From: Boseongicola sp. SB0665_bin_10
Lineage (GTDB): Bacteria > Pseudomonadota > Alphaproteobacteria > Rhodobacterales > Rhodobacteraceae
Length of the DNA stretch: 64,000 nt
Direction of reading: 5' to 3'
Assembly (NCBI GenBank): GCA_009838075.1
Contig: VXSG01000005.1
Location: 1 to 64,000, forward strand
Under the pieces are notes generated by a model. The model searched no databases and was not told the origin of the DNA. It saw only the letters and a program-made list of their open reading frames with translations. Positions within the stretch are counted from its first letter, which is position 1. The number at the start of each line of letters is the position of its first letter. The translations under genes and the position numbers were made by a program. This document shows positions 17,516 to 27,663 of the stretch, one piece after another.

Positions 17516-18420
17516 CTCGAAAGCCTTGGATTGACCATTGCGCGCAGCTGGTCACCAAAGACGTTGATCGCGGCAACCGTCGCAAGCAGCATGACACCAG
17601 GAAAGAAGGTGATCCAATAAGCACCCGACAGGATGAAGTCGAAGCCATTTGAAATCAGCGAACCGAGCGATGGTTCGGTGATGGGCACGCCCACACCGAG
17701 AAAGCTGAGCGTTGCTTCGATCGAGATGGAGTGCGCCGTTTGCAGGGTCGCCAAAACGATCAGCGGCGAGACGCTGTTGGGCAGAAGGTGCTTCCAGATG
17801 ATGCGGACGTTGCTGAGCTCCAGGCAGATGGCCGCCTCGAAATACTCTTTGCGTCGTTCGACCATGGCGGCGGCACGTACCGTACGCGCATAGAGTGCCC
17901 ACTGCACGATGGCGAGCGCAATGATGACCTTGTCAACGCCCTTGCCTAACAGCGCCAAGAGCACGAGAGCGACCAGAATGGCCGGAAACGACAGCTGAAT
18001 GTCGACGATCCGCATCAGGAACGCGTCAATCCGTCCGCCGTAGAAGGCCGCGGTCAGCCCAACCGCGAGCCCGACAATCAGCGCGATGAGGGCGCTGCTG
18101 ATGGCCACGGTCAGGCTGGTGCGAAGTCCAAAGATGATGGCGCTCAGAACATCTCGACCTGCCCCGTCCGTGCCCAGCCAGGCGATCGTTCCGTCAAACA
18201 TCTCTTCGCCTGGCGCAAGACGCCCGTCCAGCACGCTGACGGTTGCCAGATCATAAGGGTCAGTGGGTGCGATGAGGGGGGCAAATGTCGCCGAGGCGGC
18301 AATGACCAAAAGCAGAATGCCCGAGATCAGCGTCGTGGGACGCGACAAATCTGACCGCACCAACTTGGAAAACAGTCCCGATTCCTGTCTTGCGGCGGAT
18401 TCGGCCCTGGTCTCGCTCAT
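17512..18420 (-). CDS. Peptide-type ABC transporter permease (DppC/OppC)
   Basis: A 302-residue inner-membrane permease. A first span near residues 32-52 is followed by a periplasmic stretch with the GTDGAGRDVLSAIIFGLRTSL motif. The EAA coupling loop (EYFEAAICLELSNVRIIWKHLLPN) precedes the last spans. ATGA-type overlaps with both neighbours show tight translational coupling. Confidence 0.91.
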   Translation of the reverse strand: MSETRAESAARQESGLFSKLVRSDLSRPTTLISGILLLVIAASATFAPLIAPTDPYDLATVSVLDGRLAPGEEMFDGTIAWLGTDGAGRDVLSAIIFGLRTSLTVAISSALIALIVGLAVGLTAAFYGGRIDAFLMRIVDIQLSFPAILVALVLLALLGKGVDKVIIALAIVQWALYARTVRAAAMVERRKEYFEAAICLELSNVRIIWKHLLPNSVSPLIVLATLQTAHSISIEATLSFLGVGVPITEPSLGSLISNGFDFILSGAYWITFFPGVMLLATVAAINVFGDQLRAMVNPRLSR

Positions 18421-19391
18421 GTCTCGTCACCTTGCAGGCGCACGCGCGGATCAAGCAGCGCGTACATGATGTCCACGACCAGATTGAGCACCAGGAACAG
18501 GGTCACTACGAACAGAAGGTAGGCCACCACGATCGGGCGGTCGAGATTGACAATGGCGTCGATGACAAGCTTGCCCAGACCAGGCCAGGCAAAAATGGAT
18601 TCCGTTACCGTCGCAAAGGCGATCAGGGTGCCGAATTCGATCCCCAACACGGTGACAATCGGAATGAGGATATTGGGCATTAGGTGCGCGAGCACAATGC
18701 GTCTTGGCGCCAGCCCTTTGGCGCGGGCGAACCTAATGAAATCGAGCGCCATGACCTCGACTGTTCCGGCGCGCGCCAGCCGGATGACCATGGCGATCTT
18801 GAAGAGAGCGAGATTGGTGGCGGGCAAGACGAGATGGCGCAGGCCGTCCAGCGTAAAGGCGCTGCTCTCGATGCCCAGGAAACGCGAAGTTTCGCCTCGG
18901 CCGGACACCGGCAGCCAACCGAGCACGACCGAAAAGACAATGATCATCATCAGGCCCAGCCAGAAGGTCGGGATCGATATGCCGAGCACCGAGCCACCCA
19001 TGATGATGCGTGTGCCCCATCCGTCAGGCCGCAGGCCCGCGTAGACCCCAAGGGGCAGGCCCACGGTCACGGATATGACCAGTGCGCTGGTCGCAAGTTC
19101 AAGCGTAGCCGGAAAACGCTCGGCCATGAGCGCAAGTGCCGGTCGTCCGAAGATAAAGGAATTGCCCAGATCCCCCGAGAGCGCACCCATCAGGAACTTC
19201 CAATATTGCACGTGGACCGGCTGATCGAGCCCGAAGTCCCGTCGCACACGATCGATTTCCTCGGGCAGGCTTTCCGGATTGACGAGCATGTCGACGGGGT
19301 CACCCACGAGATTGATCATGGAGAACACAATCAAGGACATGACGAACAGGACGACCACGCTTTGCATGACGCGTCTCAGGACAAAGGCCAG
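18417..19391 (-). CDS. Peptide-type ABC transporter permease (DppB/OppB)
   Basis: A 324-residue permease. MLAFVLRRVMQSVVVLFVMSL at the N-terminus is the usual DppB start, so ATG 19391 is preferred over upstream in-frame codons that run through the hairpin at 19412-19445. The EAA loop is DFIRFARAKGLAPRRIVLAHLMPN. It forms a heterodimer with the DppC-type protein encoded downstream. Confidence 0.91.
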   Translation of the reverse strand: MAFVLRRVMQSVVVLFVMSLIVFSMINLVGDPVDMLVNPESLPEEIDRVRRDFGLDQPVHVQYWKFLMGALSGDLGNSFIFGRPALALMAERFPATLELATSALVISVTVGLPLGVYAGLRPDGWGTRIIMGGSVLGISIPTFWLGLMMIIVFSVVLGWLPVSGRGETSRFLGIESSAFTLDGLRHLVLPATNLALFKIAMVIRLARAGTVEVMALDFIRFARAKGLAPRRIVLAHLMPNILIPIVTVLGIEFGTLIAFATVTESIFAWPGLGKLVIDAIVNLDRPIVVAYLLFVVTLFLVLNLVVDIMYALLDPRVRLQGDET

Positions 19392-19411
19392 CATCGGGGG
19401 TTCCCTTCGTA

Positions 19412-19445
19412 GGTTGGCCCGCCGCGGACTTGCGGCGGGCCAACC
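19412..19445 (-). other. Strong 14-bp perfect hairpin between binding-protein and permease genes
   Basis: GGTTGGCCCGCCGC at 19412-19425 and GCGGCGGGCCAACC at 19432-19445 pair exactly around a 6-nt loop. It lies 5 bases after the binding-protein stop and 20 bases before the permease start. No T-run follows. Such hairpins typically protect the upstream message or partly stop transcription, so that the binding protein is made in excess over the permease. Confidence 0.7.
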
Positions 19446-19450
19446 CTGGT

Positions 19451-21049
19451 TCATTCTTGGGGACGGATCTTGTGGATGAAGGTGCTGTCCAGGGCACCGT
19501 GTTCGTAGGAGATGCCGTCGCGTGCGGCCCAGGTCGCGATCTCATGATGGATCGGAACCAGCGCGTATTCCCGCATCGCGATGTCGGTCGCCTGAATGAA
19601 GGCCATTTCACCCATGGCAATGTCCATCGAAGAGCGCCCGTCTTCGATCAGCCTATCGACTTCCGGGTTGCTGTACCCGTTGCGGTTGCCCGGTCCGTAT
19701 CCGCGCTCTTTCTGCTTGGTGTGAATGAAGATCCGCAGCGGGTGCGAAGGCTCACCCGAGCCGTTTGCATAGCCGGACATGGCAACGGTGAACTCAGGCG
19801 TGTCACCCGGCCCTCCGCGCGAGAAGCGCTTGAAAAAGACCGAGGCGGGCATGGTTTCGACATCGGTGTCGATACCGATGCGCGACAGCATCTGCGCGAT
19901 CGCTTCGAGAATCCGTGTGTCGTTGGAATAGCGACCGGCTGGCCCATGGATGGTCAGCTTGAACCCGTCGCCATAGCCTGCTTCGGCCAGCAATTCCCTT
20001 GCACGCTCCGGATCATGGGCATCTGGTTCGAGATTGGCGGAGTAGCCAATGTAACCCTCGGGCGAAAACTGACCTGCAGGTGCGGACAGCCCGTCCATCA
20101 CGCGATCCGCAATGGCCTGGCGATTGATCGCCAGAGACACGGCTTCGCGCGCGCGAACGTCCCGAAACGGCGAGGCAATCGGATTGCCTTCATGATCAGT
20201 GACATAGGGTTTGATCGGATCATCGGTCATGTGCAAGGTCATGTAGAGCAGACGGTTGGACACCGACTTGAAGACCGACAGCCCGTCGCGGCTTTCCAAT
20301 GTGGGCAAATCAGCGGGAGCAACCCTCTCGATGAAATCCACGTCGCCGGCGATGAGCGCGGCCGCTCTGGTTGTACCGTCACCAATGGGGCGAATGACGA
20401 CATTGTCCCAATCCACCGCCGTCCCCCAATAGCCGTCATTGCGCGACAATTCGATCACGTCGCCGGGAAGCCATTTGGTGAAGGTGAACGGGCCCGTCCC
20501 GTAGGAGGCGGCACCGATGTTGAAGTCCTCGGTCGTGGCGTCGACGAACGCCGAGTCGATGATCGAAATCCGCGACATGTCGTTCGGGGTGAAGGGGTAG
20601 GGTTTCTCGGTCGAAATCCGCAGGGTCAGGTCATCGACAACGTCAAAGGTCTTGCCCTTGATGAAGGTGGCAAAACTGGACGGGCTGTTGGGTACATTTG
20701 CCGCGCGCTGCATCGTGGCGATCACATCTTCAGCGGTGAATGCCGCGCCGTTGTGAAAGGTCACACCGGGACGCAACGTGAACTCCCAGGTGCGCTCGTC
20801 AATTGGTTCCCAAGACGCGGCAAGCCCGGGGACGAGGTTCTGGTTCACATCCTGCAGGACCAGCGCATCATAGACCTGCGTCGCCATCGAGTTGTTGATG
20901 GTCAGATTCTGGTAATGCGGGTCCATGGATGTGGGTTCGGCCGCCAGAGCCACTGTCAGGTCGCTTGCCGACACTGGTCCGGCCAAGAACCCAAGACCCG
21001 CGACCGCGGCGGTCAGCAAAGCCTTTGGACCAAAGATGAACTTTCTCAT
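19451..21049 (-). CDS. Family 5 extracellular solute-binding protein (peptide/nickel type)
   Basis: A 532-residue periplasmic binding protein. ATG 21049 is chosen because AGGGAG precedes it at good spacing and MRKFIFGPKALLTAAVAGLGFLAGPVSA is a standard signal peptide. The mature part has VALAAEPTSMDPHY and DALVLQDVNQNLVPGLAASWEPID, typical of the family. It is the first transporter gene in the operon and defines specificity; the neighbouring hydrolase suggests an amide or ester substrate. Confidence 0.9.
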   Translation of the reverse strand: MRKFIFGPKALLTAAVAGLGFLAGPVSASDLTVALAAEPTSMDPHYQNLTINNSMATQVYDALVLQDVNQNLVPGLAASWEPIDERTWEFTLRPGVTFHNGAAFTAEDVIATMQRAANVPNSPSSFATFIKGKTFDVVDDLTLRISTEKPYPFTPNDMSRISIIDSAFVDATTEDFNIGAASYGTGPFTFTKWLPGDVIELSRNDGYWGTAVDWDNVVIRPIGDGTTRAAALIAGDVDFIERVAPADLPTLESRDGLSVFKSVSNRLLYMTLHMTDDPIKPYVTDHEGNPIASPFRDVRAREAVSLAINRQAIADRVMDGLSAPAGQFSPEGYIGYSANLEPDAHDPERARELLAEAGYGDGFKLTIHGPAGRYSNDTRILEAIAQMLSRIGIDTDVETMPASVFFKRFSRGGPGDTPEFTVAMSGYANGSGEPSHPLRIFIHTKQKERGYGPGNRNGYSNPEVDRLIEDGRSSMDIAMGEMAFIQATDIAMREYALVPIHHEIATWAARDGISYEHGALDSTFIHKIRPQE

Positions 21050-21105
21050 GTTTTTTCTCCCTTTCATCGGTTCTTGGTTGTTTCCCTGGTGATGACGGCC
21101 CGGAT

Positions 21106-21915
21106 TCACTGCCGGGCTTTCGTCGCGAATTCCTTGATCTGCCCGTTGAAGAAGTCGGGGTATTCCGCGTAGGAGGCGTGACCCGCCTCGGGGCATTCGA
21201 CATGGCGTGCCTTCGGAAAGGCCGCGACCAGCAGCGCGTGCATTTCAGGCGAGATCACGGTGTCCTTGCCGCCTGACAAAATGAGTACGGGAACGTTCAC
21301 GTCATGGCTGATTCTCGTGTTGTCCGTTTCCTGACACATGCGGCCACCATCGCGGATACCCTCGATTCGCGCGCTTGCCGCTATTTCGGCCAGGAACCGA
21401 ATGACAGTTTGGGATGTTCCCTCTGGCGTGCTGCGCTTGGCGCGTTCCAGACCATAGGCCGCATTGACCCCCTCGGACCGGATGCGGTCGACTCTCGTCC
21501 CGTACCGCGGCATCAGCGGTTCCCCTTTCGGGCGGGCAAAGCCCAAATGCGTGGAAGACAGCACCAGGCCCGCGGTTGAGGTATCTCGATCAGCCGCCAG
21601 TTGCGCGGCAACCACGCCTCCCATCGAATGGCCGACCAGGATTGCGTCGCTGAACTTCAGTGCCTTCAACAGCGCCTTGGCCGCTTCAACATAGTCTTCG
21701 ATGCTGTCTCCGAATACATCGGACGCGCCAAAGCCGGGCGCATCCCAGGCGACAACGCGGAACGAAGTCCCAAGCGCCCGAAACAGGTGGGCCCAGCTCT
21801 GACTGCTGCCATTCATGCCATGGAGCAAGAAGAGCGCCTGTCCCGCACCCGTTTCCCGATACGCAAGGCGACCGCCCTTGTGGGACATGAACTGCAGCTC
21901 AGGCGTCTCCAACAT
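21106..21915 (-). CDS. Alpha/beta hydrolase
   Basis: A 269-residue alpha/beta-hydrolase-fold enzyme. The oxyanion-hole motif is LLHGMNG, the nucleophile Ser97 lies in VGHSMGG, the acid is probably the Asp in SGGKDTV and the base the His in EAGHASYAEYP. There is no signal peptide, so it acts in the cytoplasm. It sits between the regulator and the peptide-type importer on the same strand, 56 bases before the binding-protein gene, and likely cleaves the imported compound. The reaction is not identifiable. Confidence 0.85.
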   Translation of the reverse strand: MLETPELQFMSHKGGRLAYRETGAGQALFLLHGMNGSSQSWAHLFRALGTSFRVVAWDAPGFGASDVFGDSIEDYVEAAKALLKALKFSDAILVGHSMGGVVAAQLAADRDTSTAGLVLSSTHLGFARPKGEPLMPRYGTRVDRIRSEGVNAAYGLERAKRSTPEGTSQTVIRFLAEIAASARIEGIRDGGRMCQETDNTRISHDVNVPVLILSGGKDTVISPEMHALLVAAFPKARHVECPEAGHASYAEYPDFFNGQIKEFATKARQ

Positions 21916-22037
21916 TCGCGTGATGCCCTCTGGGCAATGACTTCATCAGACGGCACCATGGAGGGGCAGAGATGCTCCGGCGCCCGCTGTTGCTCAATTG
22001 CAGCATAGGGCGTGACAACAAAATAGCCTAAAACATC

Positions 22038-22508
22038 TTACACATCATTGCCTGATGGCTGAGCCTCAAGCTCGCGCATCGACATCAGCGCCTGGGCGAG
22101 CTTCAGCACACGGGAAAACTCGGGGTTTGCGAGAAGCGCGTTGCAATAATTGCGCCAGGCCTCCAGCATCGGCTCGGTCGGGCGAAAGTCGCGGCGACGG
22201 CGGTCGCCCGTGCCTGACAGCTCCTCCAAATAGCCGAGTTCCAAGGCTTCATGCACCGTTGAAGTAACGGTTGGGCGACTGAATTCAGAGACTTCCACAA
22301 GCTCCGTGATGGTGAAACTGCCCTTGATGAAGTAGAAGTTCATCATGTACCGACGCAGTTCGAACGCGGTGAAGCTGGTGTTGAAGAAACGGCGCACCTG
22401 GCCAGGTCCATGCTCGCGTCGGTATACATGGCGCGAGCTTTCAAAAGAGGCCTGCGCAAAGCAGAAGCGTTGAAACAGCGTCCCGGACTCACGCATGGTC
22501 ATTTCCAC
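22038..22508 (-). CDS. MarR-like winged-helix regulator
   Basis: A 156-residue protein with a winged helix around residues 62-108 (FTITELVEVSEFSRPTVTSTVHEALELGYLEEL, then the basic wing GTGDRRRRDF). The flanking helices fit a MarR-type dimer. It is the first gene of the hydrolase/peptide-transport cluster and probably its local regulator; the ligand may be the transported compound. A gap of about 120 bases separates it from the hydrolase gene, so a second promoter is possible. Confidence 0.7.
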   Translation of the reverse strand: MEMTMRESGTLFQRFCFAQASFESSRHVYRREHGPGQVRRFFNTSFTAFELRRYMMNFYFIKGSFTITELVEVSEFSRPTVTSTVHEALELGYLEELSGTGDRRRRDFRPTEPMLEAWRNYCNALLANPEFSRVLKLAQALMSMRELEAQPSGNDV

Positions 22509-22888
22509 CGCATTATGAAAAAATTCTTAAACGATCGTCTTGCGAATTTCTGCGCATGGGCTCGCATGTGCGCGACTTGCCCGTGCCAGACTCTGTCAAT
22601 GATCGCCAAATTTCAAGGAAAATGCCGTGGTTTTTTCCGGTCCCGCGAGGCGGGAACTCGCCGGATCACCGCGAACCTGAAGATTCCGCGCCTGGAAAGG
22701 CTGCCCTCCTGCACGGCAGGGGCGCGGTCAGCCCAGGGGTGGCTGCCGCCAGTCCCCGATTCGGCTTCGGAACGCAAAATGCTGCGTGAACCCCGATGAT
22801 CGACATGCAAGGTCACCGTGATGCGTCCATGAAACGGATTGACCCCGCGTCCCTGCCCGGCCATTGAGTGGCGCAAATCGGAGCAGAC
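22509..22888. other. 380-base divergent region before lolC/E
   Basis: No gene seen. It holds two small perfect hairpins: TCCCGC-GAG-GCGGGA (22641-22655), preceded by a T6 run, and CCTGC-ACG-GCAGG (22708-22720). The AT-rich part at about 22515-22550 is the likely promoter area of the MarR-like gene. Confidence 0.4.
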
Positions 22889-24164
22889 ATGGCAACCCCA
22901 GCGCCGTTCGCAGCTTACGAATTCCTGATCGCCTGGCGGTACCTTCGCGCGAAGCGGGCCGAGGGCGGGGTCAGCGTCATGACCTGGATCAGCCTGATCG
23001 GGATCACGCTTGCCGTTGCGGCGCTCATCATCACCCTTGCCGTCCGCTCGGGCTTTCGGGACGAATTCGTCTCGACCATTCTCGGCGCCAATGCGCATGT
23101 GACCGTCTATTCCGGAAGCTACATGACCGAAAGCGGCAACATCACGGACGTGATTCCGGATTACGCGGACTGGGCCGGGCGGCTCGGCGCGGTCGAGGGA
23201 GTCACCCGCGTCGCACCGCTGGTCAGGGGCCAGGTGATGGCGGTGCATCGCGGCAAGACCAGCGGCATGGACGTCTTCGGCATCGCAAGGCGGGATCTTG
23301 AGCGGATCCCGCGCATCGCGAATCCCGATACGGCCCTGGGCATGATCGAGGATTTCGACCGGGGCGTCGCGATCGGGCAGGAGGCGGCGCGATCGCTCGG
23401 CGTGACCGTCGGAGACGTCGTTCGCCTCATCAACCCGGAAGGCGTGAAGAGCCCTTTCGGCACCAGCCCGCGCGTGAACGAGTACGAAGTCGTCTACATC
23501 TTCAAGTCGGGACGGTACGACATCGACCGAACGCGCGCCTACCTGCCGTTCGCGGAAGCACAAACCTACTTCAACCGGGAGGGCGTGGCGGACGAACTTG
23601 AAGTGAACGTCGTCGAGCCGGAGTCCATTGATGCCGTTGCTCCCCTGCTTCGGGAGGCCGGCGGCGAGCGGGCCCGGGTCTGGACTTGGAAGGACTCGGC
23701 AGGCGGCTTCCTAAGGGCGCTTGAGGTCGAGGACACCGTGATGTTCGTGCTGATGAGCGTCCTTGTTCTCATCGCGTCCATGAACATCATCAGCGGGCTG
23801 GTCATGCTCGTCAAGAACAAGGGCCGGGACATAGGCATCCTTCGGACGATCGGCCTGACCCAAGGCGCCGTCATGAGGGTGTTCTTCCTGACGGGTGCGC
23901 TCATCGGTACGCTCGGGACGCTCTTCGGCGTGGTTCTCGGCTGCCTGTTCGCAATCTATTTCGACCCGATCCTCGCCTTCGTGAACGGAGTCACGGGCGG
24001 CGAGGTCTGGGAAGCCTCGGTGCGCGGCATCTACCGTCTGCCGGCAAAGCTCGAACTGAATGACGTCCTCGCCGCCGTCGGGCTTTCGCTGGCGCTCTCT
24101 TGGGGCATCACGCTCTTTCCCGCCCGACGCGCCGCCCGAATGAACCCGGTCGAGGCGCTCCGCT

Positions 24165-24172
<8 letters not shown>
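22889..24172 (+). CDS. LolC/LolE-family lipoprotein-releasing ABC permease
   Basis: A 427-residue inner-membrane permease of the lipoprotein-release (LolCDE) type. It has an N-terminal cytoplasmic [12 protein letters not shown] motif, TM1 at about 30-52 ([24 protein letters not shown]), a large MacB-like periplasmic domain and three C-terminal spans ([29 protein letters not shown] is the family motif). ATG 22889 has GGAG upstream; GTG 22868 is possible. It overlaps lolD by 8 bases. Alphaproteobacteria usually have one such hybrid subunit forming a homodimer. Confidence 0.92.
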
Positions 24173-24839
<667 letters not shown>

Positions 24840-24912
24840 TCCGCGATCCCCGGGGCTGCGACTGGTGCGCGGTTTCAGGTCGATCGGGCGTGCTCACGCA
24901 CTCCTTTCGCCG

Positions 24913-26871
24913 TCAAACGTCCAGTTCTTGAACAAACCGTGCGTTTTCCTGGATGTACTGGTACCGCAACTCCGGCTTCTTCCCCATCAGGCGTTCGACC
25001 AGGTCCCCGGTCTCTCCGGGCACGTCCTCGTCGGTCGTGACGCGGATCAGCATCCGCGATGCCGGATCCATCGTGGTCTCCTTGAGGTCCTTGGCGTCCA
25101 TTTCACCCAGACCCTTGAATCGCTGAACGTCAATCCTGCCCTTTCCACCCAGCCCATCGGCAAGAACGCGCTCCTTTTCGGCATCGCTGGCCACATAGGC
25201 GCGATTGGCACCTTGGGTCAGCCGGTACAGCGGAGGACAGGCAAGGTAGAGATGCCCCTTGTCGACCAACGGCCGCATCTGCGTGTAGAAGAATGTCATC
25301 AGGAGCGACGAGATGTGGGCTCCGTCCACATCGGCGTCAGTCATGATGATGACCTTGTCGTAACGCAGGTCATCAACATCGAAGCGGGCACCCATGCTGC
25401 ACCCCAGGGCCTCGCAGAGATCCCTGATCTCCTGGTTCTGCATGAGCTTTGCCGATGCCGCCCCCAACACGTTCAGGACCTTGCCGCGGAGGGGCAGGAG
25501 CGCCTGGAATTCCCGGTTTCGGGCGGCCTTGGCGGATCCCCCTGCGGAATCACCCTCAACGAGAAAGATCTCGGTGCCGTCGCGGGACTTGGCCGTGCAA
25601 TCGGTCAGCTTGCCGGGAAGACGGAGTTTCCTGGTCGCGCTCTTGCGTGCGGTTTCCTTTTCCTGCCGGCGACGCATCCGCTCCTCGGCCCGCAGGACAA
25701 GGAAGTCCAGAATGGCGCCTGCGGACCTCGTGTCGGCGGCAAGCCAGTTGTCGAAATGATCGCGAACCGCGCCCTCGACCATTTTCGCCGCACTTTCCGT
25801 GGACAGCCTGTCCTTCGTCTGTCCGACGAACTGCGGTTCGCGGATGAAGATGGAGACCAGCGCAACCCCGCCGGTCGTCAGGTCCTCCCGCGCTATCTGC
25901 GAGGCCTTGCGGTTGCCCACCAGTTCGCCATAGGCACGAATCCCCTTGAGGATTGCGGCCCAGAAACCCGTCTCGTGCGTGCCACCCTCGGGCGTTGGAA
26001 CGGTGTTGCAATAGCTCTGGATGAATCCGTCTCGCGCGGCCGTCCAGTTGATCGCCCATTCGACCTTGCCGGGCTCGCCGAACTTCTCCTTGAATTCGAC
26101 CTGGCCCGCAAAGGGCTGCTCCGCATAGGTCGTGTCGCCGTTCAGGCTTTCGGTCAGAAAGTCCGAAAGGCCGCCCGGAAAGCGAAAGGTCGCTTCGGGG
26201 GGAATGCCATCCGCATCAAGCGCGCATTTCCAGCGGATCTCGACGCCGCTGAAGAGATAGGCCTTGGAGCGGGCCATCTTGAAGAGGCGCGCCGGCGAGA
26301 GCTTGAGCGAGCCGAATATCTCGTGATCGGGGTGAAATGTGACGGCGGTGCCGCGCCGGTTTGAGGCGGCGCCCACGTTCGCGACGCCCGAGAGCGGCAT
26401 GCCGCGCGAGAACTCCTGCACATAAACCTGCCTGTCCCGCGCGACCTCGACGCGAAGCTGGTCGGAGAGCGCATTGACGACAGAGATGCCAACACCATGC
26501 AGGCCGCCCGACGTCTCGTAGGCCTTTCCGGAGAACTTTCCGCCCGAGTGCAGTTCGCAGAGAATGATTTCCAGCGCGGAGCGGTCCGGGAACTTCGGGT
26601 GCGGTTCAACCGGAATGCCGCGACCGTTGTCCCGAATCGTGACCGCGTGATCGTCATGAAACTCGACCTCGATGCGGCTGGCATGGCCTGCAACGGCTTC
26701 GTCCATCGCGTTGTCAAGGACTTCGGCAACCAGGTGGTGAAGCGCGCGCTCGTCGGTGCCGCCAATATACATCCCCGGGCGCTTTCGCACCGCTTCGAGG
26801 CCCTCAAGGACCTCGATCGAAGCTGCGTCATAGGTGTCCGCTACGGTCGCTGCGAGAAGATCGTCGGCCAT
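24913..26871 (-). CDS. parE: DNA topoisomerase IV subunit B
   Basis: A 652-residue GHKL ATPase subunit of topoisomerase IV, which decatenates daughter chromosomes. ATPase motifs are VLDNAMDEAVAG, DNGRGIPV and GGLHGVGISVVN. The TOPRIM domain has LVEGDSAGGSAK and MTDADVDGAHI, and the C-terminus QRFKGLGEMD. The length and the absence of the GyrB insertion favour ParE over GyrB. It converges with lolD. No parC is in the window. Confidence 0.93.
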   Translation of the reverse strand: MADDLLAATVADTYDAASIEVLEGLEAVRKRPGMYIGGTDERALHHLVAEVLDNAMDEAVAGHASRIEVEFHDDHAVTIRDNGRGIPVEPHPKFPDRSALEIILCELHSGGKFSGKAYETSGGLHGVGISVVNALSDQLRVEVARDRQVYVQEFSRGMPLSGVANVGAASNRRGTAVTFHPDHEIFGSLKLSPARLFKMARSKAYLFSGVEIRWKCALDADGIPPEATFRFPGGLSDFLTESLNGDTTYAEQPFAGQVEFKEKFGEPGKVEWAINWTAARDGFIQSYCNTVPTPEGGTHETGFWAAILKGIRAYGELVGNRKASQIAREDLTTGGVALVSIFIREPQFVGQTKDRLSTESAAKMVEGAVRDHFDNWLAADTRSAGAILDFLVLRAEERMRRRQEKETARKSATRKLRLPGKLTDCTAKSRDGTEIFLVEGDSAGGSAKAARNREFQALLPLRGKVLNVLGAASAKLMQNQEIRDLCEALGCSMGARFDVDDLRYDKVIIMTDADVDGAHISSLLMTFFYTQMRPLVDKGHLYLACPPLYRLTQGANRAYVASDAEKERVLADGLGGKGRIDVQRFKGLGEMDAKDLKETTMDPASRMLIRVTTDEDVPGETGDLVERLMGKKPELRYQYIQENARFVQELDV

Positions 26872-27362
26872 GTCCTGCTCTTGTTTTCCGAAAGATAGCC
26901 GCCCCCGCGTAACTGGGCAATGGGTCCGGCCGACCTGACGTCCAATTTACCGCCTTCAGCGGGTCGCGCACTCCCGGATTCATCGCTCCCCTTTCAACTC
27001 CCGGCCATTCCTTCCAAGGCGCCCTAGACTTTCGAGGTCTTGGTCACGGATGCGTCAGACCAATGCCTCTGTGCCGGGCGTCGACCTGTCCGGAGGGGTC
27101 CTGCTGCCGCTGATCTGCCGTGCGATCACCAAGGAGTCAGGAGCCTTCAACGAACTCTCTCACGCTCGCCGGCCCGAATTCTTCGGAATTCCGAAACCCG
27201 TCAGGGACGCAACGGCATCCTTGGAGAGCCGATTCGACGTCGAGGAGCGGCGGGGTTGCATCGACAAGGGCGCCGATTCCATCAGGGAGGAGAAGATCGG
27301 TACGGAACTGCAGGCATCGTAAGCATCCTTGCGTTTCAGACTGTTGGCGACGGCGCAACCCA
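26872..27362. other. Gap upstream of parE without intact genes
   Basis: About 490 bases. Small frames exist on both strands (for example a plus frame at 27050-27322) but none resembles a family. It probably contains the parE promoter and the decayed 3' part of the remnant at 27363-27650. Confidence 0.4.
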
Positions 27363-27650
27363 TCATGGCCAGGAGGGCCGCCATCGATGCAAGCACGGGA
27401 TGCAGCTCTCACGTTGATAGATCGCGGAACGGGCAAAGCGCGGCGCTCCATCCGGCTTGATCTCAATGAGGAGTCCATAGCGGTCTTCATTGCGGTCGAA
27501 TTCGATCCATGCATCGAGCCGACAGCCGGGCGCGAGACGCTGCGCCTGGCGAACTGCGGTGATCTGAATGTTCGGAGCGCGTTCGAGCTGAGCGCGAAGC
27601 GCGTCCAAGACCATGTCATCCATTCGTTTCGCTAACTTTTGCTTTTTCAC
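27363..27650 (-). pseudogene. Remnant of a PDDEXK-like or AbiEi-like protein, truncated
   Basis: A 95-residue frame starting at GTG 27650. Residues 1-80 look protein-like, with an RLDAWIEFDRNEDRYGLLIEIKPDG stretch, which has the D-x(n)-E-x-K pattern of PDDEXK-type or AbiEi-related domains. The last 15 residues (after SAIYQ) look random, so the frame is probably broken there by an indel; coding-like sequence may continue in another frame to about 27160. A perfect palindrome overlaps the start codon, consistent with an autorepressor. The identification is tentative. Confidence 0.35.
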
Positions 27651-27663
27651 CGAACGGTGAAAA
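27644..27663. promoter_or_regulatory. Perfect palindrome overlapping a start codon
   Basis: TTTTCACCG (27644-27652) and CGGTGAAAA (27655-27663) are exact reverse complements with AA between them. The GTG start of the minus-strand remnant lies inside. A related half-site, AGTGAAATTT, follows at about 27672. It is probably an operator for autoregulation. Confidence 0.5.

Noticed and set aside
27050-27322. 90-residue plus-strand frame upstream of parE
   Set aside because: No homology recognised and antisense to the probable continuation of the gene remnant; composition is not convincing.
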